From JAAYPI01 sp036734385 (lineage in GTDB: Bacteria; Bacteroidota; Bacteroidia; Bacteroidales; Paludibacteraceae), in NCBI GenBank assembly GCA_036734385.1, contig DAIMYQ010000030.1, forward strand, positions 1 to 19,508: a stretch of DNA of 19,508 nucleotides. Direction: 5' to 3'. The notes below the pieces were generated by a model, which worked only from the letters and a program-made list of their open reading frames with translations, was not told where the DNA came from and made no database searches. Each line of letters opens with the position of its first letter. The stretch's first letter is position 1. The position numbers and the translations under genes are program-made. Below are positions 7,420 to 14,638 of this stretch, in pieces.

Positions 7420-8811
7420 TTAATAACCTAAAATTTTCAACATTGATTTGTAACTCTGTTCTTTAGCAAATAGTTTAGTGAAATACTCACCATTTTCGTC
7501 CAGATCAATTACAACGTGTTTGGGTGAAGGAATAAGACAATGTTGTATACCACCGAAACCACTCAACGATTCTTGGTACGCTCCGGTGTGAAACAAACCG
7601 ATATACTGCTCCCCTTTTTCCTGATCAAATTTGGGTAAAAATATCGCATTAGAATGCCCTGCACTGTAAAAGTCCTCACTATCACAAGTCAAGCCTCCTA
7701 GGTGCACACGTTGATATTCTTTGTCCCAATTATTTACAGCCAACAAAATATAACGCTGACTAATAGCCCAAGTATCCGGCAAAGTCGTTATAAATGAGCT
7801 ATCTATCATATTCCAAGATTCTCTGTCGTTCTGTTGCTTTTGATTTACAATCGAATACAGAATGGCTCCACTTTCGCCTACTGTAAAAGATCCGAATTCC
7901 GTAAAAATATTCGGTTCCGGCACATTATTTTGAGTACAAATATTTTTAACCTGTGAGATAATCTCCTCAGCCATATACTCATAATCGTATGTAAAGTCCA
8001 AATAAGTACTAATTGGGAAACCTCCACCTATATCCAAACTATCCAACTCAGGACAAATTCTTTTTAACTCGCAATACAATTCAACCGCTTTACTTAGTTC
8101 ACTCCAATAATAAGCCGTATCTTTTATTCCGGTGTTAATGAAAAAATGTAGCATCTTTAATTCTGCTTTCGGATTATCCTTTATTTTTTCATAATAATAA
8201 GGTAAAATATCATTGTAACGAATTCCCAAACGAGAAGTATAAAAATCAAACTTAGGCTCTTCTTCCGATGCTATGCGGATTCCAACTTTACATTTATTTT
8301 CTATTCCTTCTAACAATAAATCCAATTCAAATTTATTATCAAGAATGGCAATTGTGTTTTCAAATCCTTGATTTACAAAACTTTGAATATTTTCTAAATA
8401 TTGCGGACGTTTGAAACCATTACAAATGATGAAGTTATCTTTTTTCAGGTGACCTGTTTCATAAAGGTTCTCCAACAAATTCATATCAAAAGCTGAAGAT
8501 GTTTCCACATGTACTCCATTTTTCAAAACTTCCTCTAACACAAAGGAGAAATGAGAACTCTTCGTACAATAACAGTAATGGTAATCGGCATTATAATCAA
8601 CTTTTGCCATCGCCACATTAAACATACGACGTCCTTTTTGTATTTGTTGGGTAATACGAGGCAAATAAGTAATACGTAAAGGCGTACCATACTGCTTAAT
8701 AATATCCATTAAAGGTATATCATTAAGATACAGCTCATTATCTACTATTTGAAATTCTTCTGTTGGAAATTCAGAAGTTTGTTCGATCAAATCAATGTAC
8801 TTATTTTTCAT
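7420..8811 (-). CDS. speA: Arginine decarboxylase, fold-III PLP enzyme (short Bacteroidota type)
   Basis: The protein has 463 residues from the ATG at 8811; the upstream ATG at 8844 would add 11 residues that the family does not carry. It decarboxylates arginine to agmatine. The alanine-racemase-like barrel carries the PLP lysine K84 in 'CYCTKSSH', followed by 'HVETSSAFD', the phosphate-binding 'IGGGFP' (261-266), the acidic strand 'FTEFGSF', and the catalytic C376-D377 in 'GLTCDSED' before 'TGAYQ' (409-413). The sequence matches the 460-residue arginine decarboxylases of Bacteroidota rather than the 630-residue E. coli SpeA type. Its neighbour speB (19-base gap) completes the agmatine route to putrescine. 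A TAnnTTTG element about 100 bases upstream and a palindrome in the leader suggest regulated expression. Diaminopimelate decarboxylase is an alternative family member but fits less well. Confidence 0.9.
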   Translation of the reverse strand: MKNKYIDLIEQTSEFPTEEFQIVDNELYLNDIPLMDIIKQYGTPLRITYLPRITQQIQKGRRMFNVAMAKVDYNADYHYCYCTKSSHFSFVLEEVLKNGVHVETSSAFDMNLLENLYETGHLKKDNFIICNGFKRPQYLENIQSFVNQGFENTIAILDNKFELDLLLEGIENKCKVGIRIASEEEPKFDFYTSRLGIRYNDILPYYYEKIKDNPKAELKMLHFFINTGIKDTAYYWSELSKAVELYCELKRICPELDSLDIGGGFPISTYLDFTYDYEYMAEEIISQVKNICTQNNVPEPNIFTEFGSFTVGESGAILYSIVNQKQQNDRESWNMIDSSFITTLPDTWAISQRYILLAVNNWDKEYQRVHLGGLTCDSEDFYSAGHSNAIFLPKFDQEKGEQYIGLFHTGAYQESLSGFGGIQHCLIPSPKHVVIDLDENGEYFTKLFAKEQSYKSMLKILGY

Positions 8812-8876
8812 TTTTTGCAAACAAATTTTATCAATAAAATACAATCTAACTGATTTACTTTGTCATTTTTTAGAGT

Positions 8877-8893
8877 ATGTAAGTGAGTTACAT
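8877..8893. promoter_or_regulatory. 17-bp palindrome in the speA leader
   Basis: ATGTAA (8877-8882) and TTACAT (8888-8893) form a perfect inverted repeat with the 5-base spacer GTGAG, 66 bases upstream of the speA ATG. It would lie just downstream of the transcript start predicted from the -7 element at 8915-8922, where a bound repressor would block transcription. It does not resemble the ArgR box. Confidence 0.45.
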
Positions 8894-8914
8894 TAAAAAA
8901 ATGAGAAAGGGAGG

Positions 8915-8922
8915 CAAATATA
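8915..8922 (-). promoter_or_regulatory. Candidate speA -7 element (TATATTTG)
   Basis: Read on the minus strand, this is an exact match to TAnnTTTG, about 100 bases upstream of speA. No good -33 TTG is seen at the expected distance. It faces speA-speB and lies downstream of the terminator that ends the efflux operon, so it is well placed as the polyamine operon promoter. Confidence 0.45.
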
Positions 8923-8965
8923 CATAAACTTTTGTTCTTTATGTATGTTTTTAGTATAAATAACA

Positions 8966-8997
8966 AAAAATCCGACTGCAAATGCAACCGGATTTTT
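8966..8997 (-). terminator. Terminator of the efflux operon
   Basis: AAAAATCCG (8966-8974) pairs with CGGATTTTT (8989-8997), and an inner TGCA/TGCA pair extends the stem. On the minus strand the hairpin is followed by TTTTTTG. It lies 21 bases past the stop of the last permease gene and closes the marR-tolC-hlyD-permease operon before speA. Confidence 0.85.
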
Positions 8998-9017
8998 AAA
9001 ATAATATATAATTTGTT

Positions 9018-10229
9018 TTATTTCAATCGTTTTTCGCTTTGTAATATTTGCCAACGATAAACAAAGAAAGTAAATATAAAATAAATCCCTGCTTGTATCC
9101 ACAAACCAAAATATTCAAAATTAATTTGGGAAAACGAGGCTCCCATTGAATTAATCTTAATAAATCCCTGAATACCGAAAGTAGATGGAAAAAAGTAAGA
9201 CATTACTTTCCAAAAACCCGGGATATAATCTTGTGGCCACAAAGAGCCGGAAATAAATAACATTGGAAGGGAAGAAAATAAATATAACAAGAAAACCACT
9301 TCCCTATCGAAAAAGAAAACCGAAATAGACATTGCAAAGAAGATACAAGCTAATAAAAATGGAAGCATAAATGTCCATAAGGTAAAGAAATCATCAATTT
9401 GAGGTAAATTGAAAATACGAGGGATCACCATCAAATTATAACTGGCAATAAATGCATAGAGTATTAAATAGGCAAATGACTTTCCCAATACAATACGTAA
9501 AGTACCATGGTATTTCTTTTTGATGGGTACCAATTGATGAAAAGAATTTTCTTCACGGGCTGTCCCGGCTAATATACCAATACCCAACACTAATGTTTGT
9601 TGTATAACCAAAATCAAGATATTCGGAACTAAAAAAGAAGCATATCCACCTTTGGGGTTATAAAGTGACTTACCCTCACTCAAAATGGGAGCCGCAGACA
9701 CTTGAACTTGCCTCTGGGTCAACCCTTTTGAAACAAGATTACTCATTTGAATCTTCTGTCCCATATCCAAACAAACATAATTTACGGCAGAATATATTGC
9801 TCTATAATAGAGCATACTAGCCATACTGGCATACGCAGATATATTGGCTTGCTTACCTGTTTGAATATCTTTAGAGAATGAAGACGGAATAAAGATAATT
9901 CCCCTTACTTTGTTTTCTGCAAAAAGTAATTTAGCCTCTTCTAACGAAGGAGAATGAAAGCTTACTTGTAAATCGGGGGATGCGTCTATTTTGCGTATTA
10001 GCTCGCGACTCATAGTAGATTGTGAGTTATCAACCACCGCCACAGGAACTTCTGTTAAGCTCTCGTTAAAATAAACCAATCCATAAACAAGAGGATACAA
10101 TAATCCGGCTGCAAAAAATATAATAATAACACCCGAATCCGTAAAAACATTTTTCAACTCTTGACAAGTAATCTGCCAAGTCAGTTGAAGTGCTTCTTTT
10201 ATTGATTTATAGTCAAATTTGTCAATCAT
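9018..10229 (-). CDS. ABC-2 type permease (second of the pair)
   Basis: The protein has 403 residues with the ABC2_membrane_3 layout. A first transmembrane helix (about 32-53) is followed by a large external domain beginning 'VPVAVVDNSQSTMSRELI' (about 61-78) and continuing to about 195. A block of five hydrophobic segments (about 200-390) then includes 'FISGSLWPQDYIPGFWKVMSYFFPSTFGI', the conserved element of drug-export ABC-2 permeases such as YhhJ/YbhR. It probably forms the inner membrane channel as a heterodimer with the permease encoded 18 bases upstream. The operon's HlyD and TolC partners would continue the path to the outside. No Walker A motif is present here or elsewhere in the operon, so the ATP-binding subunit must come from another locus. 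The substrate is unknown. Confidence 0.85.
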   Translation of the reverse strand: MIDKFDYKSIKEALQLTWQITCQELKNVFTDSGVIIIFFAAGLLYPLVYGLVYFNESLTEVPVAVVDNSQSTMSRELIRKIDASPDLQVSFHSPSLEEAKLLFAENKVRGIIFIPSSFSKDIQTGKQANISAYASMASMLYYRAIYSAVNYVCLDMGQKIQMSNLVSKGLTQRQVQVSAAPILSEGKSLYNPKGGYASFLVPNILILVIQQTLVLGIGILAGTAREENSFHQLVPIKKKYHGTLRIVLGKSFAYLILYAFIASYNLMVIPRIFNLPQIDDFFTLWTFMLPFLLACIFFAMSISVFFFDREVVFLLYLFSSLPMLFISGSLWPQDYIPGFWKVMSYFFPSTFGIQGFIKINSMGASFSQINFEYFGLWIQAGIYFIFTFFVYRWQILQSEKRLK

Positions 10230-10247
10230 AATAGGAAACTCCTCTTT

Positions 10248-11426
10248 TTATTTTTTTGGATAACTTTGGAAAATCATTGCTTTTTTCAATCTTATGCAAA
10301 TAATAAAGGGCAAGAAAAGAAACAGTAATAAAAATACAAAATCAAACACAGTATACTGCCATCCAAATCCATTTAAAGCAAGACTTTGATATATTTTAAA
10401 ATAATATCTTAATGGAAAAATTGTACTTAACCCTTGTATAAGCGGATGCATGCCCTCTATCGGGAAAGAAAATCCGGAAAATGAAAAAGCTAAGACACCA
10501 TAAAGAGAGGCGAAACTCAACCCGTCCCGTAACACCGGAAAAATTCCAATCATTAGGATTCCAACACATTGAGAAGCCACAATCATTAAAATAGTATCTA
10601 AAAACATCCATAAGATATTACCATTCAACGGATAATGAAGAAATCCAAATAGAATTACATTGTAAAGTAATCCGACTATGATAAAAGAAATTGTATAAGG
10701 AAGAAACTTACCCAATAAGGCCTTAAAAAGCGAATTATCGCTCAAGGCAAGCCATTGACGACTGGTTTTCTGTTTTAACTCTATACCGACAATATATACA
10801 GAAGTTAACAAAATTATCAACTCCAAAATGCCCGGAATAATAATATCTGTCAAATAAACCGAATAGTTAATATAAGGATTACCTATAGGATGAATATCAG
10901 GGACAATGGGCTGTATTTGAGCTAAACTTGATGTTTCCGTCTGTCCGTGAGCTAATCTGGATTGTAAATTAACACCTCCGGAAACAGTAGCCAAAATTCT
11001 ACTGATATTCTTTAACGTTAGCGAGCCTGGAATAAAAAAAGCTTGGTTATAATAAAACCATATCTTCGGCTGATTGCCGAGAAGAATATCTTTTTCAAAG
11101 TCGATGGGTATTTCTATAAATCCATATATTCTACCTTTTTGCATATCCGAACGGGCTTCTGAAAAATTCAGATAGTGACCAACGACCTTATTCTGTGCTG
11201 TGGCGTCTATTTGCCTAATAGCATTACGAGAAATCGAGGAATTATCATGATCGACAATACCAATGGGTAATTTCTCAGGCAAACCTTCCGGCATCAAGGT
11301 AACAAAAAAAAGGTAACTACCTATGGGTATGGCAACAAGCATTATTAGGTATATCGGATGTGTTGCCATTCGGAACAATTCACGATAAAAAACCGCCTTA
11401 AATCCTTTGTTTTGTTTTAAAAACAT
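10248..11426 (-). CDS. ABC-2 type permease (first of the pair)
   Basis: The protein has 392 residues with the same architecture as its downstream neighbour: an N-terminal helix (about 23-44), an extracytoplasmic domain opening with 'LPIGIVDHDNSSISRNAIRQID', then five to six membrane segments with 'FSFSGFSFPIEGMHPLIQGLSTIFPLRYY' near the end. Similarity in layout to the next protein points to an old duplication and a heterodimeric channel. It lies 21 bases after hlyD and 18 bases before the second permease gene. Its role would be the membrane part of a tripartite exporter (permease pair, HlyD adaptor, TolC-type channel) for drugs, toxic compounds or an endogenous molecule. The direction is inferred from the HlyD/TolC partners. 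The nucleotide-binding subunit is not encoded nearby. Confidence 0.85.
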   Translation of the reverse strand: MFLKQNKGFKAVFYRELFRMATHPIYLIMLVAIPIGSYLFFVTLMPEGLPEKLPIGIVDHDNSSISRNAIRQIDATAQNKVVGHYLNFSEARSDMQKGRIYGFIEIPIDFEKDILLGNQPKIWFYYNQAFFIPGSLTLKNISRILATVSGGVNLQSRLAHGQTETSSLAQIQPIVPDIHPIGNPYINYSVYLTDIIIPGILELIILLTSVYIVGIELKQKTSRQWLALSDNSLFKALLGKFLPYTISFIIVGLLYNVILFGFLHYPLNGNILWMFLDTILMIVASQCVGILMIGIFPVLRDGLSFASLYGVLAFSFSGFSFPIEGMHPLIQGLSTIFPLRYYFKIYQSLALNGFGWQYTVFDFVFLLLFLFLPFIICIRLKKAMIFQSYPKK

Positions 11427-11447
11427 AATCTATTTTCGCTTAAAGAA

Positions 11448-12473
11448 TCATAATTCATCCTGCAAAAGCACACTCATACCCGGTCTCAAGTCTTTTATTG
11501 CATCTACAGGTTTTGCTCTTACTTCAAAAGTTTTTACATCAAATTCTCCGGAAGTTTTGGTTGCTCGCCAAGTAGCATAACTTCCCAAAGCTTTGATATA
11601 ATTCACTTTAACCTTTATTTGTTGCTTGTTTAATGCAGGGATAGTTACAGTTAATACGGTACCGATTTTTATTTTTGACAACAAATCTTCTCGCACATTA
11701 AATGTTACCCAACAACTACTTAAGTCAACGATATTCATAATGGGGGCTCCTTGTCCCACTAACTCACCCTGTTTGGGAAATATTTCAGAAATTTCACCTG
11801 ACAAAGGTGCAATTAGTTGTATTTCGGGCATATAGGCTTTCACTTCTGACACAGATCCCTTGGCTCTATCAACCAATGCTTTTGCAGAAAGCTTGTCTTC
11901 GCGTTCAGCACCATTTTTTGCCATATCATATTGAGTTTTCGCGGCTCTTTCCGTTGCAACAGCAGCATTGTACTGAGCTTGTGCTTCATCAAATTTTTGA
12001 GCCGAAATTACTTGATTATCATACAATTTTTTTGCTCTATCAAAAGATTTTCCTGCAATATCCAATCCTACTTTTGCCTTTTGCCACATTTGAAATGCTC
12101 CATCAATTAGTTCACTACGAGCACCTTTAATAGCCTTTAAGTTTTGTGCTTGAGCACCGGCTTCGGCAGCTTCAGCTTGCTCCAATTTGGCATACAATTC
12201 AGGGGAGCTTATTAAACCAAGCGTATCTCCTTTTTGCACAAATGCCCCTTCTTCGGTTCTAAATTCTTGAATACGACCTGCTAATTTACTGGATACACGA
12301 ACTTCATCTGCCTCAACCTCACCCTGTATTAGTTGTGGTTCAGGCTTCAAGACCAACCATCCAATTAAAGAAATAATAAGCACAACACTCAATAATGTAA
12401 TAAGACCTATCATCAAATTCGTCTTACTTTTTGCTAAATTAGCCTTTATTAAATCTCTTTTACTTGTTTCCAT
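11448..12473 (-). CDS. HlyD/EmrA-type periplasmic adaptor (membrane fusion protein)
   Basis: The protein has 341 residues. A single N-terminal membrane anchor (residues 19-42) is followed by the first half of a lipoyl-like domain ('GEVEADEVRVSSKLAGRIQEFRTEEGAFVQKGDTL'), an Ala/Glu/Lys-rich coiled-coil hairpin (about 90-195) that should contact the TolC-type channel, the second lipoyl half ('IQLIAPLSGEISEIFPKQGELVGQGAPIM') and a beta-barrel domain to the C-terminus. It links the inner membrane permeases to the outer membrane channel across the periplasm. It sits between tolC (26-base gap) and the first permease (21-base gap), the usual order for such an export operon. The fold and context are clear; the substrate is not. 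Confidence 0.9.
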   Translation of the reverse strand: METSKRDLIKANLAKSKTNLMIGLITLLSVVLIISLIGWLVLKPEPQLIQGEVEADEVRVSSKLAGRIQEFRTEEGAFVQKGDTLGLISSPELYAKLEQAEAAEAGAQAQNLKAIKGARSELIDGAFQMWQKAKVGLDIAGKSFDRAKKLYDNQVISAQKFDEAQAQYNAAVATERAAKTQYDMAKNGAEREDKLSAKALVDRAKGSVSEVKAYMPEIQLIAPLSGEISEIFPKQGELVGQGAPIMNIVDLSSCWVTFNVREDLLSKIKIGTVLTVTIPALNKQQIKVKVNYIKALGSYATWRATKTSGEFDVKTFEVRAKPVDAIKDLRPGMSVLLQDEL

Positions 12474-12499
12474 CGTATAACTTTTATATTTTTTGTTTT

Positions 12500-13978
12500 C
12501 TATTTAAGGTTTCCAATCGCTTTTCGTAAATAAACATCACATAATTTTGCATCTATATTGGCATCTATGTCTTCGGAATTAGCTTTAAGCCAAGCTGTTT
12601 GAGCTTCCATTACAACAGACGGCTCAACTACTCCGGATTCAAAACCTATATTTGCATAACGTAGATTTTCATCAGCTTTTTCCCTGTTAGATTTTGTCAT
12701 AACGGACTTTTTAGCCGCTTCGTTAATTTTAAAGGATGCTTGAGCAACATCCAATCGAATTTTTTCTTTAGCATCTTCCAATTTATATTCTGCTATCTTT
12801 TTCTCGCTACGAGCTGCATTGAGGGTATGCACTTTTTCTCCGAAATGAAATATAGGAACATTAACAACCACACCCACTTGCCACATGCCGGCAAATTCAG
12901 TAGAAAAACCATTAAACATATTGGGATTTGACAATAAATATCCTGCCGTAAGTCCCGCATTAGGCATAAAACGAGAAACCATTATTTTACGATTGGATTC
13001 CGCAATATTTACAGATTCTTCCAAACCTCGTATCTCATATCTATTTTTTATAGCATTATCCACATTCACATTTTGATTGTCAATTGGGGTATCCGTCGTC
13101 GAAAGATTTTCATCGGCTAAACTAAAATCGCTATCTAATGGCAACCCGCACAATTGACATAGAGCCATTTTTGAAAGAGATAAACCATCCTGTACCTGCA
13201 TCAACTGCATCTCAGCTTCATTCAATTTAACCTTTACTGAAAGCCCATCCGATTTTGTGGCTACACCAAACAGAATTGATTTTTCTAAATCTCCACTTAG
13301 TTTTTGCAACAATGACACATAACTTTTTGCTAATTTTTCTTTATTTATCAAAGAAACAACTCGCCAATAGGCAGCATCTGTTTCCAAAATAATTTCAGAA
13401 GTCTCTCCTTCCAGTTTGGCTTCTGATATTTTTCGTGTAAATTTTGCTATATTATTTAGCTCTTTAATCTTACCTCCCATAAAAAGCGGTTGAGTCATCA
13501 TTACAGAACCGGTAAATACATTATGGATATTCATTTCAAAGGCATCTTTTGGTAAATAAGCATAATTTTTCCACGAGATTTTTTCCGGATTTTTGGTAGG
13601 ATCAAACGAAACTCCGTTTGCATCTAATGGAACGGGAGAGCCATTATTCACTGCCCATGAATTATTCCAGGAAGCCGCATAATTTTTAGATCCGTTAGCA
13701 TCCATTGCATAAACGGGCAAATAAGCATCCTCACTCATCAAGGAAATATCCTTTTCATTCCACAAATAAGCTCCATTAGCCGAAAAACTTGGTAAATATT
13801 GTGTGAATGCCGCTTTTTCCAAACTAACGGCAGCTTTTACCTGTTCATTGGCAATCTTTAGCTCTTTGTTATTGGTCATTGCCATTTTACGACAATCATC
13901 TAAGGTATAAAGTCCCTTCTGTGCCACTGCTTGCAATGCGATTGGAACTAAAACCAAACAAAAGAATAGCTTTTTCAT
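12500..13978 (-). CDS. TolC-family outer membrane efflux protein
   Basis: The protein has 492 residues. A signal peptide (MKKLFF...LQAVAQ, cleavage about residue 19) is followed by two outer membrane efflux protein repeats, beginning 'YTLDDCRKMAMTNNKELKIANEQV' and, in the second half, 'YEIRGLEESVNIAESNRKIMVSRFMPNAGL'. Long heptad-like helices alternate with short barrel strands, as in TolC trimers. A tract at about 75-150 rich in Asn, Trp and Ser is likely an enlarged extracellular loop. It forms the outer membrane exit duct for the HlyD/permease genes that follow. A MarR-type operator and a TAnnTTTG promoter lie in the 88 bases between this gene and marR, so it can be transcribed with or separately from marR. 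Confidence 0.9.
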   Translation of the reverse strand: MKKLFFCLVLVPIALQAVAQKGLYTLDDCRKMAMTNNKELKIANEQVKAAVSLEKAAFTQYLPSFSANGAYLWNEKDISLMSEDAYLPVYAMDANGSKNYAASWNNSWAVNNGSPVPLDANGVSFDPTKNPEKISWKNYAYLPKDAFEMNIHNVFTGSVMMTQPLFMGGKIKELNNIAKFTRKISEAKLEGETSEIILETDAAYWRVVSLINKEKLAKSYVSLLQKLSGDLEKSILFGVATKSDGLSVKVKLNEAEMQLMQVQDGLSLSKMALCQLCGLPLDSDFSLADENLSTTDTPIDNQNVNVDNAIKNRYEIRGLEESVNIAESNRKIMVSRFMPNAGLTAGYLLSNPNMFNGFSTEFAGMWQVGVVVNVPIFHFGEKVHTLNAARSEKKIAEYKLEDAKEKIRLDVAQASFKINEAAKKSVMTKSNREKADENLRYANIGFESGVVEPSVVMEAQTAWLKANSEDIDANIDAKLCDVYLRKAIGNLK

Positions 13979-14003
13979 TTAATGTTCATTATAAATTGTT
14001 ATT

Positions 14004-14011
14004 CAAATATA
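14004..14011 (-). promoter_or_regulatory. Candidate tolC promoter -7 element (TATATTTG)
   Basis: Read on the minus strand, this is an exact TAnnTTTG match 26 bases before the tolC ATG, giving a leader of about 20 bases. The same 11-base string GTATTATATTT occurs again 20 bases upstream. The element sits downstream of the palindrome at 14040-14053. Confidence 0.5.
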
Positions 14012-14035
14012 ATACTTATTGTTTAAATATAATAC
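14005..14035. repeat. Two 11-bp direct repeats with 20-bp period in the tolC promoter
   Basis: AAATATAATAC occurs at 14005-14015 and again at 14025-14035, starts exactly 20 bases apart. The spacing equals two helical turns, so a protein could contact both on one DNA face. Alternatively they are two overlapping -7-like elements arising by duplication in AT-rich DNA. Confidence 0.55.
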
Positions 14036-14039
14036 ACTT

Positions 14040-14053
14040 GTTGCATAAGCAAC
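14040..14053. promoter_or_regulatory. MarR-type operator upstream of tolC
   Basis: GTTGC-ATAA-GCAAC is a perfect palindrome between marR and tolC, about 30 bases upstream of the tolC -7 element. It differs at one base from the site upstream of marR. The TTGC...GCAA core resembles the E. coli MarR box. Confidence 0.7.
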
Positions 14054-14066
14054 TATTATGCCAAAA

Positions 14067-14507
14067 TCAGGCTAAATTTTTAAATATTTGTTTAAGAATA
14101 CGCTCTCCGGTTCGAATATCTTCTTCTATCAACCCGTACAAAGCTTCTTTCATCACATTAATTGCTGCCACATTGGTTTTCTGATACAGAAATAAACCGG
14201 GTTTAGTAATATGAATCATGTTCATCCGTTTATCCAATTTCGATGACAATCGAACAACTAAAGATTGTTTTTCCAAATTATTTATAAGTCGAGTAATACT
14301 GGGCTTATCTTTAAAAGTAGTCGTTGCTAATTCCTGTTGGGTAATACCATCCTTGTTAGATAGTGCCATAAGAATAACCCATTGTTCCGGAGTAATCAGC
14401 AAGCCTTTCAACCTAAACTCGCGATATAACCGACGAGCAATAGCGGTGGAAGCCCTTCCGCTTAATATAGCAAATACCAATTGCTGATCAAAATCTAATT
14501 CATTCAT
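14067..14507 (-). CDS. MarR-family transcriptional regulator of the efflux operon
   Basis: The protein has 146 residues from the ATG at 14507; the longer reading from 14543 would start inside the operator and is unlikely. The MarR winged-helix fold runs from about 36 to 108: 'LITPEQWVILMAL' scaffold, recognition region 'FKDKPSITRLINNLEKQSLV' (65-84), and wing with the D92-K93-R94 signature in 'LSSKLDKRMN'. N- and C-terminal helices serve dimerisation. It is the first gene of the export operon, and nearly identical palindromes lie upstream of it and between it and tolC, so it most likely represses both itself and the pump and is released by a ligand. The ligand cannot be read from the sequence. 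Confidence 0.92.
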   Translation of the reverse strand: MNELDFDQQLVFAILSGRASTAIARRLYREFRLKGLLITPEQWVILMALSNKDGITQQELATTTFKDKPSITRLINNLEKQSLVVRLSSKLDKRMNMIHITKPGLFLYQKTNVAAINVMKEALYGLIEEDIRTGERILKQIFKNLA

Positions 14508-14524
14508 AGTTGTATCAAAAAATA

Positions 14525-14538
14525 GTTGCATAAACAAC
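14525..14538. promoter_or_regulatory. MarR-type operator upstream of marR
   Basis: GTTGCATAAACAAC is 13 of 14 identical to the tolC-proximal site at 14040-14053. Within the slightly larger AGTTG-N6-CAACT palindrome (14524-14539) it covers the transcript start predicted from the -7 element at 14543-14550, so binding would block initiation: autorepression. Confidence 0.7.
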
Positions 14539-14542
14539 TTCA

Positions 14543-14550
14543 CAAAAGTA
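14543..14550 (-). promoter_or_regulatory. Candidate marR promoter -7 element (TACTTTTG)
   Basis: Read on the minus strand, this is an exact TAnnTTTG match 35 bases upstream of the marR ATG. No good -33 element is seen at 19-20 bases. The expected transcript start falls in the operator at 14525-14538. Confidence 0.5.
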
Positions 14551-14638
14551 AGTGCTTTTTTATGAAATACTATTCACAAATACACATTTAACGAATTTTT
14601 AACAAGATGAAAGATTTTTTATTTTTTCTGAAGATATA

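Noticed and set aside
11807..12130. 107-residue open frame on the plus strand
   Set aside because: It lies wholly antisense to the hlyD coiled-coil region; it has unusual composition and no start context or family resemblance.
13879..14184. 101-residue plus-strand frame across the tolC-marR gap
   Set aside because: It overlaps both genes antisense, spans the operator, and has no protein-family features.
14508..14543. MarR start at 14543
   Set aside because: It begins inside the operator and -7 region; the fold starts normally from the ATG at 14507.
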